Numbered from the stretch's first letter, positions 12,101 to 22,362 are shown. The stretch is 64,000 nt of DNA from Anticarsia gemmatalis (GCF_050436995.1 NC_134765.1:10195501-10259500); one strand, 5' to 3'. Numbers and translations: made by a program. Notes: a model not told the origin generated them from the sequence alone.

Positions 12101-14533
12101 ATATTTGTATTATGTTGCGGTACGAAAGTAAAATAAAATTAAACTACACAATTTAGTAAAGGATTATCACAAAAACGCTTTTATTAAATGAAATGTTCTT
12201 AAATCAATTAAAGTGTTTATTGTATTTATCCCGTTTAATTTTCTGATCAACGACGGTCTCTCTGATATTTTCCTCTTTCCTGCTATTGCTCGATTCTACA
12301 TCACCCTAAAGACTGATTTTTCATTATTTAAAGCACATTTCAATCAATATTTATTATTACAATTAATTATTTTTTCCTTTTATTTCAAGTCTTGATAAGC
12401 AGTGAGGCATTCTAACAGAATAAAAACATAGTAAATTAATGTTATTTGCCTTATATTAAGTAACTTTGGTGATGAATGAAAATAAACAGCAATAGTGTAT
12501 TTGTTAATTTGGATGTAAAATACAGTACTTTGTTTTAAATTTCATTTCAATGCAATAGTGAACAAAATATAAAAACGTAGTTTTTACGTAAATAACACTA
12601 AACAAACCGGTTTCGTTGTTTTTTTCCTTCATTATCTTTGAAAATTGACTAAACAGTTTTTATACATGCAATCTATGTGGAGGATAAGTCAAGACATTTG
12701 TTTATATAAATGATTTGTATGGAATATCTAAGTGGTTCACGGCTAACACCAACTGCGTAGATAATAATGACCTACGATGTGTCACCACTTGAGGTCGACA
12801 ATCGGATGGGTCACCACGATCTAATATGCTTTTTAATATGATTATTATGCTACTATACTCCGTATTCATGATAACATATAATCGCAAAAATATCTTTTCG
12901 ACTTAAGTTTAGTGTAACTGTTTGTCACAGCGTATCTCCTAAACGTATGGACCGTCTTGCATGCAATTCTTGGTGTGACATTTCTATTCTACAACCTATC
13001 AAATTATTTTTTTTTAAGATGGTTGCCTTCGTTTTCGCCTAGTCATGATTTATACAGTCAAAATATTGATTTTCACTTGTTTTCAAGTAATAATCGAATG
13101 ATGTGGTACATGTGTGCTTTAAATAAAATATGTTTATATTCTAAATACATCTCTAGTGGTTTGTGGTCAACCTTGTGACAAAGTTGTTTAATTCTTTTGA
13201 AGGTCTTTAACTTAACTGCAGACTCTTATGTAGAACCGGATTTTAGTATACTATACAAAACAAAGAGGCTCTAAAATCTAATCGTTTATAGTATATAATG
13301 TGTCATTCTAGACAAGGGTGTAAAATTCCAAATTAAGCGGATCCAGTCGAAATTATTCTGTCCAAACTCGTAGTAACATGAAATATTTTGTTTTCATAAT
13401 TTATTGTACCTAATCACATCATCATTAAATTTATTTTACACGAAACAGTGATAACATTTTAGATCCTTCTTTTCAATAATTTTATTTCGTGAATAAATGA
13501 AAATCCGTTAAGTAGTTTTCACCCCCGGTTTCTGAGTACATTTAGCGGTAGTTTATCGATTCATTAGCGTTTTTTGTATGAGTTAAACAGTTAAACTTAA
13601 TAGATAAACTACAATAAATGTACTCAGAAACCGGGGGCTAGTGGTGTTACAGCGGGTTAATAATAATAAGCCCAATTCTTGATTTTCTACAAAGTATCTT
13701 GTTTCTGTCTCATTAAACACATCAAAATATTAATGTGGTTCTCGACTAGTTGGACTAGTCTAACTTGTGTTGTCGACTATTTTAGCAGCTGTTTAGCTAG
13801 AACTAGAATCTTTGTGATTCATTCATTCTTCACCACTTCGAATATCAGAATCTGATATTTTTTTATTTCGGAATTGATTAGTTTCATTACCATTCTATCA
13901 AATTAATTCATCATAACAAATTATAAACATATTTGTGTTGATTTTCAAGGATTCGTTAAAGAGGGGAATACCTTTTCTTTGACAGATAACTGAGACAAGG
14001 CATTGACCTTTTGATCTTTAGATAAAAAATCATTATGTTACCGAACGAGCAAAAACTCTTGTAAAAACGTGCAATTATGTTTTATTTCTACAAAATACCT
14101 GTTTTTTGCCCAAAACAGATTTATTGGTTCGTGTTTTTGGCTGTAATGTTTTATAAAATGTAGGTATTTTGATATTATTTTTCATATTTTCGTTGATATT
14201 TTAACCTCTTTGGTCGGAGCGATTTTAAACGCAAAAGCAAAAGTAAACAATTTTATTTTTCGGTTTGCAGGTAGATATAAAAAATATCTATTTTTAATTG
14301 TAACTTGGATAATTTTTATGCATAGTTTTACCTGCATGTTGCTAAAATATACCACTACAATTTTTTTGTTGATTGCCAATTTCCGCGCTTAGTAAAAAAA
14401 ATATTGACAACTCCCGCGTTTTTCACCAAACCAAAAAAAAAACAGAAAACCATCGTTTAAACTCACCGAACTGACACAACACAGTTTGTAAAGTCACACA
14501 AACACACAAAATCACACACAGAGCCTTCGCCAT
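1..14533 (-). CDS. CLIP-domain serine protease or protease homologue, 5' part (five exons, 3' end outside window)
   Basis: Join of 14533-14467, 6842-6357, 5220-5074, 670-519 and 146-1 (minus strand), giving 332 codons with no stop. Every junction is GT-AG and in phase (1,1,1,0). Residues 1-21 form a signal peptide. Residues 108-161 are a Q/N-rich array of roughly 9-residue units (GFQPNQDNN type). Residues 186-233 are an acidic/proline linker. Residues 237-287 are a CLIP domain with the six expected cysteines (237, 247, 253, 276, 286, 287). Residues 289-318 are a Pro/Thr linker. CLIP proteases are secreted into haemolymph and act in melanisation, Toll activation or clotting cascades; that role is known of the family. 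The catalytic domain is not visible, so active protease and inactive homologue cannot be told apart. The long Q/N-rich segment between signal peptide and CLIP domain is unusual. The exact subfamily is not recognised. Confidence 0.9.
418..455. repeat. Perfect 38-bp palindrome in CLIP intron 4
   Basis: Two 19-bp arms, CTAATCACCATCTATGTTT and its exact reverse complement, abut with no loop. It lies 63 bp downstream (in the sense of transcription) of the CLIP exon. Confidence 0.9.
519..670 (-). CDS. CLIP protease exon 4: CLIP-domain core
   Basis: The acceptor is TTTATTTCTTAG and the donor AAG/GTAAGC. It encodes 50 complete residues beginning ESCETVDGGLGSCISIYNC. The spacing C-x9-C-x5-C, followed by a Cys 23 residues later (AHCGF), is the CLIP-domain pattern. 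The last two cysteines lie in the next exon. The phase 1 entry matches exon 3 and the phase 0 exit matches exon 5. Two intronic palindromes (418-455 and 788-828) flank this exon. Confidence 0.92.
788..828. repeat. 41-bp palindrome in CLIP intron 3
   Basis: Two 20-bp arms (TTTGTCGAAATGTCTTGCTT and its exact reverse complement) are separated by one base. It lies 117 bp upstream of the CLIP exon, opposite the palindrome at 418-455. Confidence 0.9.
1336..1421. repeat. (CA)n/(TG)n microsatellite, partly self-complementary
   Basis: Interrupted CACACA runs on either side of a central TGTGTGCGTG run, which can fold on itself. It lies in CLIP intron 3. Confidence 0.8.
1576..1755. mobile_element. TA-flanked foldback MITE (180 bp)
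   Basis: The terminal inverted repeats begin AGTGCCCTGCCTCACTAGG and extend about 65 bp. TA lies directly outside both ends (1574-1575 and 1756-1757), as expected of a Tc1/mariner-type insertion. No coding capacity is seen. The arms are nearly identical, which suggests a recent insertion. Confidence 0.8.
3422..3592 (+). mobile_element. SINE-like repeat, copy 1 (GATGAGCAC family)
   Basis: It shares the body GTGTGATGAGCACG, GTTCTGAGC and GAAGTATACAAGTATGTTTATCAG, ending near ATGGCCGTG, with 27686-27880. The other copy is preceded by a tRNA B-box-like GGTTCGAATC, so this copy is 5' truncated. Confidence 0.65.
4670..4786. mobile_element. Foldback MITE, CCGGTTTCTGAGG family, copy 1
   Basis: A full-length copy. 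The arms contain TTTAGCGGTAGTTTATCTAT, and GAGTTTAAACGC lies in the loop. TA lies outside both ends. It is one of seven copies in the window. Confidence 0.85.
5074..5220 (-). CDS. CLIP protease exon 3: acidic/proline linker
   Basis: The acceptor is ATCCCTGTTAG and the donor TTTG/GTAAGAAG. It encodes 48 residues starting ASVPENDPVKFEDTPKSDEG and ending in a Phe/Gly/Pro-rich stretch (FGFGTPPPFG). No known domain is visible. The phases (1 in, 1 out) match both neighbouring exons. Confidence 0.85.
5266..5405 (-). mobile_element. SINE/LINE tail repeat (CTCCGTGCTTCGGAGAGCACG family), copy 1
   Basis: The minus strand carries the block CTCCGTGCTT..GTAAAAAGT..GACAATTAAGATAACAG seen also near 19580, 34090 and 46330. 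It lies in CLIP intron 2. Confidence 0.6.
5530..5735 (-). repeat. Dispersed repeat fragment (GGTCCCATAGGCAGTCGCTTC block)
   Basis: This block (5530-5735) resembles a common lepidopteran dispersed repeat, read on the minus strand. No ORF is preserved and the family assignment comes from recall only. Apart from this and the SINE piece at 5266, intron 2 (5221-6356) shows nothing recognisable. Confidence 0.35.
6357..6842 (-). CDS. CLIP protease exon 2: Q/N-rich repeat segment
   Basis: The acceptor is CTATCCCACAG and the donor GAAG/GTGAGT. It encodes 161 residues (24-184 of the protein). After FFPQRENQNFFGQG comes a Gln/Asn/Pro segment holding about six imperfect units of the form NGFQPNQDN at residues 110-161. 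The composition resembles low-complexity, prion-like or elastomeric linkers. A repeat of this kind between the signal peptide and the CLIP domain is unusual and is likely to vary in copy number between individuals or species. Confidence 0.85.
8115..8233. mobile_element. Foldback MITE, CCGGTTTCTGAGG family, copy 2
   Basis: Full length. Both arms carry GTTTATCTATTCAATAGCG or its complement, and the ends are CCCACGGTTTCTGAGG and CTCAGAAACCGGGG. Confidence 0.85.
8331..8577 (+). mobile_element. Non-autonomous Helitron-like element, copy a
   Basis: It begins TATACTAATATTATAAAGC, carries a short (GTTT)n tract followed by GAACGCGCTAATCTCGG, and ends TTGCGCGGGTCAGCTAGT. There are no terminal inverted repeats and no ORF. 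Other copies lie at 24731, 26662, 29464, 52835, 55806 and 62414. The CTAGT 3' end with a GC-rich subterminal stretch is typical of lepidopteran Helitron-derived elements. Confidence 0.75.
9982..10123. mobile_element. TA-flanked MITE, CAGTCAACTTGGG family, internally deleted copy
   Basis: The ends CAGTCAACTT and GGTTGACTG are flanked by TA. It shares the internal ATAATCGAAACTAGTTCA block and the right arm (CAATGTNACCCAAATGATTC) with 20463-20654, but lacks much of the left arm. Confidence 0.75.
11821..12075 (+). mobile_element. tRNA-derived SINE, copy a
   Basis: The head GCCTCCGTGGCGCAGTGG (A-box region) and GGTTCGACTCC (B box) are followed by CGGGACAATTATTTGTG and TTTGTGTCCATTGTTTGTAT. A tail near 12000-12075 (GAGACTAGAAAATGCCACTT) may belong to it. 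The A-B spacing is shortened, so this is not a functional tRNA. Confidence 0.75.
13523..13637. mobile_element. Foldback MITE, CCGGTTTCTGAGG family, copy 3
   Basis: The ends CCCCCGGTTTCTGAG and CTCAGAAACCGGGGG are intact. The inner arms have diverged (ATCGATTCATTAGCG against AACTTAATAGAT), so it is older than copies 1 and 5. Confidence 0.8.
14467..14533 (-). CDS. CLIP protease exon 1: start codon and signal peptide
   Basis: The ATG lies at 14533-14531 and the exon encodes MAKALCVILCVCVTLQTVLC followed by Gln-Phe. The hydrophobic core with a small residue before the predicted cut (VLC-QF) is a typical secretory signal. The donor is CAGTTCG/GTGAGTT, phase 1, which joins exactly to exon 2 after a 7.6-kb intron. 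The start was chosen because it lies about 68 nt downstream of a plausible initiator and directly precedes the signal peptide. Confidence 0.85.
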
Positions 14534-14598
14534 TGTCACACACTTTTCGCGCCAACTGACTAACAAAATGGCGTTCTCTCAACAACAGCCGCCTTCAC

Positions 14599-14634
14599 AC
14601 TGACCGTAAACTCGATTAAGAACTTTATTTATTA
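14599..14634 (-). promoter_or_regulatory. Core promoter of the CLIP protease gene
   Basis: On the minus strand a TATA-like TTAATAAATAAAG (14624-14634) lies about 30 bp upstream of an arthropod initiator TCAGT (14599-14603). The implied 5' UTR is about 68 nt and carries no intron before the ATG. A second TCAGT-like site occurs nearer the ATG, so the exact start is uncertain. Confidence 0.5.
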
Positions 14635-16077
14635 AAGCTTGATAACTACGTCATCGTTTAGTTAATGGAGACTGGCTTGAAGGAAATTTTACTATCGGCA
14701 TGCGTAATACAACAAGGGGGAGCACGGATTTATTTTTTATTTATTATCTGTAGCAAAGTAATAAGGTGATCGTGACGTAATTTTTTTACCCAATCAATTT
14801 TATTTTATGTTAGTCACTGAAGTTAGGTGTGTTGCGTGTAATTGCAATGAGCATAAATATTTGGCACCTTGTTATTCGGGTATTGGCAGAAATAGTTTAT
14901 GATTTATCGTCTTGTAGTAATAAGTGTATCAAAGTACGCTTTCGGGAAAAAATGGACATCATTAGCAAACATTGGGGTGGGTAGGAAAGTAATGGGAAAG
15001 GACATTCTCTAATCGTAAGCTAATAAATGGGCGACGTCGGTGATTAATTATTTTATGTATTCTTGTACGAACAGTTGAAATGTTATGAAATTATTTCAAC
15101 ATTTTCAAAATATTTTTTTCGGCAAAGTTGTTGTCATCAAATAACCTTGTAATTAAACTTGTAGTTTATGTCTAGATTCTCAATAATGCTGTGACTTTAA
15201 AAGTGCGATTTTAAAGTTTAGACATTTTCCTTAAATGTGTTTTTTTCTGAAATCGTTTAAAACCAAGTTCTTGAAACGGATTTACGTTTATGCGTTTTTT
15301 TGGAAATAATTAAGATTGGCACTGACTAGCACGATTAATTTAATTGATATGTTAAATGAATATCTTGAAACGAACATTAAAAATCAAAAATATACTTTTT
15401 AGGAAAACCCGACATTTATTGCAAAAATTTTGCCATTTGCCAGGTTGGAGTAACGTATGAAGGGAAAACTATAGTTTTTGTTTATCGGAGGATTGCCAGT
15501 ACTTTTGTTTCTTCACGAGTTTCAAGCTAAAACATAGTTTGAAGTCAATCAAGAATAAACCTTACAGAAAAGTTATTTCATTGAGTTCAAAAAATAGTCG
15601 CCTGTAATTACTAAGCTTTTTATAGCTCATCTAAGGTAATTTAGACAAGTTGTCGGAATAATTCAACTACAAAACTAAAAAGTTAATAAAAACACTATCG
15701 AATGGTAAACGTATCATATTAATTACCTTGACTTACTGAGCGTAATGAATCGAGCTAAAACGCAATACATTATGTGATAAATTGTATGTACAACGGTTGA
15801 CAAGTGACGTTGCGATGGTGATTTTTCCTTATCATAATTTTCCCTATTTACCTACTCAGGATACAATAAACAGAAAAATAATGTATTATTAAATACCTTT
15901 GTTTTTCCCGGGACATAAAATTCAGCTATATCGATTCAGTACTTTGAAAGCGTCACAAACAATCTTTATCCTAGCTTAAAATATGAAATACAAGAATTAT
16001 GCCTATAGACATAGACTACCATGGAATGTCGCCTATGAATAGTATAGTAAAAAATGGTCTGTAGATGTTATGTTTTT

Positions 16078-16180
16078 TTTTGTGGATCGCAAGTATATCT
16101 GTTCCATATACCGAACCCACGACTTCCAACGCACTGATAGAGGCGTGGCGACGAGTTTAACCACTGAGCCACGGAGGCCG
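16078..16180 (-). mobile_element. tRNA-derived SINE, copy b
   Basis: The minus strand reads GCCTCCGTGGCTCAGTGGTT, then GTCGTGGGTTCGG, then a TTGCGATCCACA-type body. It belongs to the 11821 family and lacks the 3' part. Confidence 0.7.
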
Positions 16181-16225
16181 TTGATGATTTGGTCTGTCAA
16201 AATTCTCTTAAAGCGATTATAAGTA

Positions 16226-16260
16226 GGCCATTTCCTGAGTCTCCGACTCAGGAAATGGCC
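16226..16260. repeat. 16-bp-arm hairpin
   Basis: GGCCATTTCCTGAGTC and its exact reverse complement are separated by TCC. It lies beside the SINE at 16078-16180, with no coding context. Confidence 0.85.
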
Positions 16261-16986
16261 ACAAACCAAGAAAGCTATGATTTAGAAACCCATATAGAAG
16301 GCGCATGCAGCATCTAAGTTGGTTAAAGATGCAACACCACAAAAAAAATCACCTCACGTTGCAACTTGCGACACAATTATGTATTTATGGTCATAAACAT
16401 TAAAATGACTGTGATTATCTGCATACTACAGTTGTATGGTGTGTATTGAATGACCATATATCATAATATTGTAATGCAAGGCGAATGCAATTTACTGTAT
16501 TGTGTGGAGACGATTATCCTTACGCCTTGAAGTTATTGAAAAATTATCTTGTTTTGTAAATCGTTTAGAATTTATACAAGGTAAGTATTTGCTGTAAAAT
16601 ATCAGCCTGTGCTGTGTGCATTAAAATATTTATGGAAGAAAAGTATTGAAAACACTAAAAATATATTAATTAAACTAGTGAGTACTTACAGAAACTTTTC
16701 ACAGTACGTTGTTCTTTTAATTTGTTATACATGTTTCATCTTTTGGGAAAATAGGAGGTAAATAGGGGCACATTTATAAAACTACTACCTGACCCGAAAA
16801 ATAGATGTTGGACGATTTTCAGACCTACTCAATATGCTCACAAAATTCATCAGAATCGGTGACATCGGTATTTTATAAGATTTCTATAAATAATTTACTA
16901 ACTCAAAAATAAAACATCTAAAGTTTTGAATGCGAATTTCAAAGCTAATGAAAATGTGCCATTAGAAAACAGAATCAAATACTTAC

Positions 16987-17584
16987 TTGCATTTCTTCGA
17001 CTGCGTTTCTTGCCAATCTTAGTTTTCTTAACAATCACCTGATACCTGTTCTTCGTATTATACACCTGATTAGGAGCATAACTACTAGTAGTGACATTAT
17101 TTAACGCATAAATGTTGCCTTTCTTCGCATAACTAGGGTATCCTTGGAGACCAGAGCCGTACGTATTATAGCCATTACCAATAGTATAAACGTATTGGTA
17201 GCACGGCTTTGAAGAACTACCCCATTTCTTCCCATAAGAATACTGGCAGCTTGAAAGACTGGTGTCTGGGTAATGGTAGCTGTGGTCTGATACTCCATGG
17301 GTTGTGTATATGCCTGGGTTGTGGCTCGGATGAGTTCCGTGGCTTCCATACCCATGGGTACCTCCGTGAGTTCCTCCATGAGTGCCGTGACTCCCTCCAT
17401 GGCCGTGCCCGTATAAACTTTGAAATAACGCATCCAAGGCCTCATAATATTCCGGTGAATGAGTAGGACTTGGTGGTTTATAAACTAGAGGAGTTTTCAA
17501 ACATTTCTGAGCATTTTGTGCCAATATCAAAAATACGGGAAAGCTTTGTATCAGATTGCAAACTGTGTTCTCTTTTATCGTCAT
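16987..17584 (-). CDS. Secreted His/Gly/Tyr-rich protein, first coding exon
   Basis: Not recognised as a known family. From the ATG at 17584-17582 the exon gives 199 residues and ends at a good donor (AATGCAA/GTAAGT, phase 1), so the protein continues. Residues about 10-25 (NLIQSFPVFLILAQNA) look like a signal peptide, with a likely cut near residue 25. Residues 58-88 are a His/Gly/Thr-rich run (GTHGGTHGGTHG). Residues 100-175 are Tyr/Ser/Gly-rich with two cysteines (113, 128). Residues 186-197 are strongly basic (KKTKIGKKRSRR). The composition recalls cuticle, chorion or silk-associated secreted proteins, or a metal-binding His-rich protein; this is inference. GKKR also matches an amidation/cleavage signal. 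The best terminal exon seen is 16739-16717, adding NETCITN before a stop, and is weak. It lies 3 kb upstream of the CLIP promoter, on the same strand. Confidence 0.7.
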
Positions 17585-18186
17585 TTTGCAGCGAAAATCA
17601 AAACGATACTGATAGAAATTGTGTATTTTAGTTTTTCCAAAATTTTTGAGGTTATCTTTCCATCATGGTTTCGTAAATAATATTGAGTAAGCTTTATGCA
17701 TCGGTTGATGTCAAATTATTTTGTTTGTATGTACAATGGTTTAATGTATGTAATAGTTATGATATCTGGTAAATGATCTGATGATATTGATAGCCAACTT
17801 TCTCTTTAGTGTGTCAGGGTGATCGGCTGAAATCATCTGACTTTTTTTATAGGAAATTTCCTGGTTATGTTGTGTAATGTTACAGACTAGTACCTAAGCC
17901 AAACACACATTCGTGTAATTGTATTATGTAAACTAATTTTTACCAGTGATTTTTCCGCGTGTCAAAAACACAACGATAGGATCAAGTTGTGTTCTTTGGT
18001 CTTTGCACATCCGATGGGAAGCAGCGTAATTGTATGTACCTAATACCTATGTAATACAAAAATTACGTGATTACCTAGGTTAAAAACTTATCTTTGAGCA
18101 ATATTTTTTTTAATTTTGTAGTTTTTGCGTTTATAACCTATTTATACTTCCACATATCACCACATTTGTTTGTATTTTCATTATTA

Positions 18187-18384
18187 ACTAGCTTACCCGC
18201 GCAGCCCCGCTCACGCTTTCTTGTTTTTATTTAATACCGCGCATTTTCAAATTTACTCATCTTTTACACCATCTCTGGACTTCCACAATTAATTTAAAAC
18301 CATAATTAACCAAATCGGTCCGGACGTTCACGAGTTTTAGCGAGACTAACGAACAGCAATTCATTTTTATATAAATATATAGAT
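18187..18384 (-). mobile_element. Degenerate Helitron-like element (CTAGCTTACCCGCGCAGCC)
   Basis: On the plus strand it starts ACTAGCTTACCCGCGCAGC and ends ATATATAGAT. The reverse complement thus ends in CTAGT, as in the other Helitron-like families, but the internal sequence is different (CCAAATCGGTCCGGACGTTC). Confidence 0.55.
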
Positions 18385-18829
18385 TACTCGGAAGTAGAAT
18401 AAATAATACCTTGTATTGTATGCTTATCATTTCCTATCAGTATCGAGAACCACTGCCATAGTAATACCGATATTTGCAATTATTTCTTTACCCTTTCCTT
18501 TTCTGAGTAATTCTTTAATCATAAGTGACTAAGCTACCTTTTAGGGGTAGTATTATTTAGTACCTGTCTATTAATCAATCAACGTTTCCTAGTAGTTATA
18601 AGTCCTTACTCAGTGTTGCCTTTCACGGGCTTACGTGACAAATTCAGTGTCGATATTTATAATATTGCAACATAATTTACAATAACTATAGATTATGAAA
18701 GATCAGAAGAGAATTACAATTTTAATGCTTTTTGCTGCGTATAATCTATTTTTACAAAGTATTTTTAGAGAAACATAAAAAATCATAGGTAAGCTACACG
18801 TATCTGTTAAGAACTGTATAATATAATAA

Positions 18830-19021
18830 ACTAGCTTTTACCGGCGACTTCGTCCGCCATCTGAATTTTCCCCTAGGAATGCGTCATTTTCCCGGGGTAA
18901 AAAGTAGCTTATGTCCTTTCTCGGGTATCAAAATATCTCCATGCAAATTGGTTCAGTAGTTTAGGTGTGATTGAGTAACAGACAGACAGAGTTATTTTCG
19001 CATTTATAATATTAGTATAGA
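18830..19021 (-). mobile_element. Helitron-like element with (GTCT)n, copy a
   Basis: The minus strand reads CTATACTAATATTATAAATG, a short GTCT tract, TTTGCATGGAGATATTTTGA, and ends in CTAGT-like sequence. It is the same family as 36347-36520 and 63851-64000. This matches the microsatellite-associated lepidopteran Helitron type known as Lep1 (established knowledge, from recall). Confidence 0.7.
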
Positions 19022-19579
19022 TATATGACTTTAGAAGTTGAAAAGTACTTAACCTAGTTTCTAAGTTTAGGGATTCTAGCTGTTTGTTTAATGGTATTGC
19101 CTGCTAAATACTATACGTAAACCATTAATTATATAGTAGTCCGTTTCAATAGTCATTCATCATTCATTGAACGGCATTTTTACAGAATCGAAAGATTTTT
19201 ATTACGTTCTTTACAAAAGCAAAGTCCAGTACCATGATGCACTGAGATGGGAACACGTCCTTTCATGGGTTTGTGTAGGCATTTAGCGCAATATGAACAG
19301 GATTAGACTTCTGCACCTAGTGTTAATTCGTGGTAAATTCAAGGCGAAACCTATGAATAACACTATGAAAATGTCCACCTCGTATCCTGTTAGTCAGAAA
19401 CCTTACACAAATGACTAGAATCACGGAAAATGCAACGATTTAGTGTTTATTTCCTTGACAAATAAAACTGCAGCGATTTATTGGAGTTTAGTGACGTTGG
19501 TCGAATGTTACGTGTCCTGACTAAGGCCTGCCGCCCACGGCATAGAAAGAGTTCGTTTGGCGCCCATAGCCAGTTGTGC

Positions 19580-19712
19580 TCACCAGCCTGACAACGATCT
19601 GTTGGCGCGGTGTATAGTGGTATTTGAGCTGGGCGTCTCCGTGCTTCGGAGAGCACGTAAAAAGTCGGTCCCGGTTGTTGTCTAATAAGATAAAAGTCGT
19701 TAAGCCAATACT
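19580..19712 (+). mobile_element. SINE/LINE tail repeat (CTCCGTGCTTCGGAGAGCACG family), copy 2
   Basis: It contains CTCCGTGCTTCGGAGAGCAC, AAAAGTCGGTCCCGGTTGTT and GATAAAAGTCGTTAAGCCA. Confidence 0.65.
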
Positions 19713-19787
19713 ATCTTTAAAAGCTTTTATACCAATTTTTATGCCACATCCTTCGGCATGAAATGTACTACTATATGTGTACTGTAC

Positions 19788-19966
19788 CTCGATTCTCTAC
19801 CACTATCGACTACCGACAACCGGCTAGCTATCGAATTTTGACATTTAGAATGTACTGCCAAAATGTTTCCTACGACGCCCGTCAGAGGCGCTGATCAGAT
19901 TTTCATACAAAATTTCTCGATGACAGTTCGGTTGTCGGTAGTCGATAGTAGTAGAGAATCGAGGCA
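19788..19966. mobile_element. Foldback MITE, CTCGATTCTCTACCACTATC family
   Basis: Inverted arms of about 38 bp start CTCGATTCTCTAC. Flanks TACTGTAC and CACTGTAC suggest an 8-bp target duplication with one mismatch (hAT-like, inference). Degenerate relatives lie at 22713-22780 and 29829-29960. Confidence 0.7.
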
Positions 19967-20462
19967 CTGTACTATATATTTTTTGAAACGCCGTGACGCC
20001 TGAGGCTTGCTAAGGCACAAGACACGCATTCTTAGAGATGCTAAGCATCCCGCGGGTTACGGGTACCAACTTTCAAAGCATATTACTGGCATGAGATCTT
20101 CTCGGTGCGTACAGATAGCATGATATTGAAACTTTATTATCTGCTAATTTATATTATTGCATACATACTCTTATTATGCACATACATAAAAACACGCCTT
20201 ATTTCCCATAGGAGTGTGTACCTAAAGACAAAAGATATATTATTGGTTATATAAAAATCCCTTGCAAGTCGTGCAAGCAGTGGGCGCCTGTCTTAAAGTA
20301 TTGTGGGCGGCATGCTAATTGAATTAGTGGTCAAGCAAGATGGATTAGTTACATTTACATTATGAATAAGATAATCCTTGGAATTTAATTTAATTGTGTT
20401 TATATGTTGTACTACGAATCGATGTTAAGTTTAATAATGCAGGTAATAGAAGACTCGTTGTA

Positions 20463-20654
20463 CAGTCAACTTGGGTAACTTTGAATCATTTGGGTAACAT
20501 TGAATATGAAACCAACACAATTGATAAAAGTTTGCAAAACTAAAATTAATCTTTATCAATATTGTATTGGTTTCATATAAAAATATAATCGAAACTAGTT
20601 CAAATTCCCACGTTCAATGTTACCCAAATGATTCAAAGTCACCCAAGTTGACTG
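20463..20654. mobile_element. TA-flanked MITE, CAGTCAACTTGGG family, full copy
   Basis: Inverted ends CAGTCAACTTGGGTAACTTT and the complementary right end, with TA immediately outside both (20461-20462 and 20655-20656). Each arm carries tandem TTTGGGTAAC motifs. No ORF. A deleted copy lies at 9982. Confidence 0.85.
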
Positions 20655-22159
20655 TACTCTACTTCATTTTAAAACAATTAGTTTTATGTCATTGGATAAT
20701 CCCTCTATACGTAATTCTAGTGATGTCATAGGGATATTTAAGTGCACTATGAGTGATGTTCTGAATAATGTCGCTACGACACAAAACTAGTACTAATTAA
20801 CGATGTTGTCTAAATAGTCATCATCTTATTTCTGTCTTTGTGGCTTGTTCGGCATTTTATAAGACTGCTGATCTCAAGGACTCAGCGATTCCCGGGTCGG
20901 ACAAGGTGCTAATCTACCGTTGGTGCCACTAGTAATATTAACAAATATTCTTATTTCAATTAGGGTATTTAGTAAAATGGAATATTACATATCTGATAAA
21001 CAATATGAATGGCGAAACGCGGGAGTTCATACACCTCAGTTTACACCTGTTTGCCATTAATTTTATTTAATTAACCGTTTTCATGATTGATCAGTAAAAG
21101 GAATAAGTTTTTAAAATGGTTGCATTACGCATGCAGTTTTGATACATTTATCCTTCTTTCTGGGTATTTTACGTGACTGTTTTACCCGTTTACCCAGAAA
21201 GAGAGAGTAGGGAAGTAACAAGTGACCTACTTTTATATTGCGTTTTATTTATCTGGCGGATACTGAGAATTTTTATTAATTATCAAGTAGGTAAGGTAAT
21301 TGGTAATCAAGTAATTTACGGGCTTAACACTTCAAGCTAGTTTCTGGTTGAGCTGGAAATGTTACTATTTTTTTTGGTGATCGTACCCAAACATTAAGGC
21401 CTTTATTATAACTAGACTTCGCTGTCCTTCTATCACAAGGTTTGATCTCATAAATCGGGATAGCTAGGCACTAGACAATTAAAAACTAATTAATGGCATC
21501 TACCGGGCCTGTTACCAAACTCCGGGCTACTAATGAGAATATTCTAATTTAAGTTAGCAGATCAATGAATACTTCGCCCGGGAATTCAACCCAAGACCTT
21601 GTAGTCAGCAGTCGTATACTCTACCATCCAGACCACAAAGGAAACTACTGCCCATAATTCTAGATTCGTTTCCTTACAGTCACATCTTTACACTAGCAAA
21701 TTACTTCACAACCACAGATTGAGGTAGAAGGAAAAATTACCATATTTTCTTCTCACGTATACTTGAAATCATGAAAAACTCAAACATTACAATGACGTAA
21801 TTTACTAAACAAATATCACAAAATTCTGCGAACATCTATAATATATCTTATAAAACATTACAACCATCTTTGAGCAGCTACTGATAAAAAACTTGTTACT
21901 TTATGTTTTAAAACGCTTCAAAAATCGCGTGCTATGTTTGTTTCATTGTAAAAATTGTTATACTCTATGGGACAGTAATTCAAAATCCAAATTCATTTCT
22001 TCTTTTTCATAAATCGAGACTATCCCACTGCTGGGCATGGGTCTCCTGCTGAACAATGGAAGGGTTAAGACCCAGAGTAAATTATTTTTATTTGTAGAAA
22101 TTGAAGTTCAAAATACGCCAAAAATACGGCAAAATAGGGTTAAAGGGAAGCCACTTTTA

Positions 22160-22362
22160 TACGTTTGTTTACTTAGAACAGAATTTTTATACAAACTTTC
22201 ATCCCCTATTTTATTACTTTAGAGGTAGAAACCATCAAAACCTTTTCTTAGCGTATGCTTACGTCATTACATTTACCTGGATACCAAATTTCAGCTCAAT
22301 CGTTCCAGTGGTTTTGGCTGTATATTGATTGATCACTATGTCAGCCAGTCAGTCAGTCAGTT
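22160..22362 (-). mobile_element. Helitron-like fragment, GTCAGTCAGTCA family
   Basis: It shares ACAAACTTTCATCCCC, TTCCAGTGGTTTTGGCTGTA and TTGATTGATCACTATGTCAG with 41829-42106. This copy has the uninterrupted CACTATGTCAG junction that is split by a MITE in the other. Confidence 0.65.

Larger units (their letters stand above)
6843..14466 (-). other. CLIP protease intron 1 (7.6 kb)
   Basis: The donor GTGAGT abuts 14467 and the acceptor CCACAG abuts 6842. It contains MITEs at 8115, 9982 and 13523, a Helitron-like element at 8331 and a tRNA-derived SINE at 11821. The remaining AT-rich sequence shows no ORF or RNA gene that I can support. Confidence 0.75.
14640..16986. other. Stretch between the CLIP promoter and gene 2
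   Basis: Mostly AT-rich DNA. It contains a SINE at 16078-16180 (minus), a hairpin at 16226-16260 and, on the minus strand, AATAAA-like signals near 14732-14750 that could polyadenylate the gene starting at 17584. Later exons of that gene are expected here, but only a weak candidate (16739-16717) was found. Confidence 0.4.

Noticed and set aside
17101..17445. 114-codon minus-strand frame overlapping the His/Gly-rich exon
   Set aside because: It is a shadow frame; the overlapping frame has a signal peptide, a sensible composition and a splice donor.
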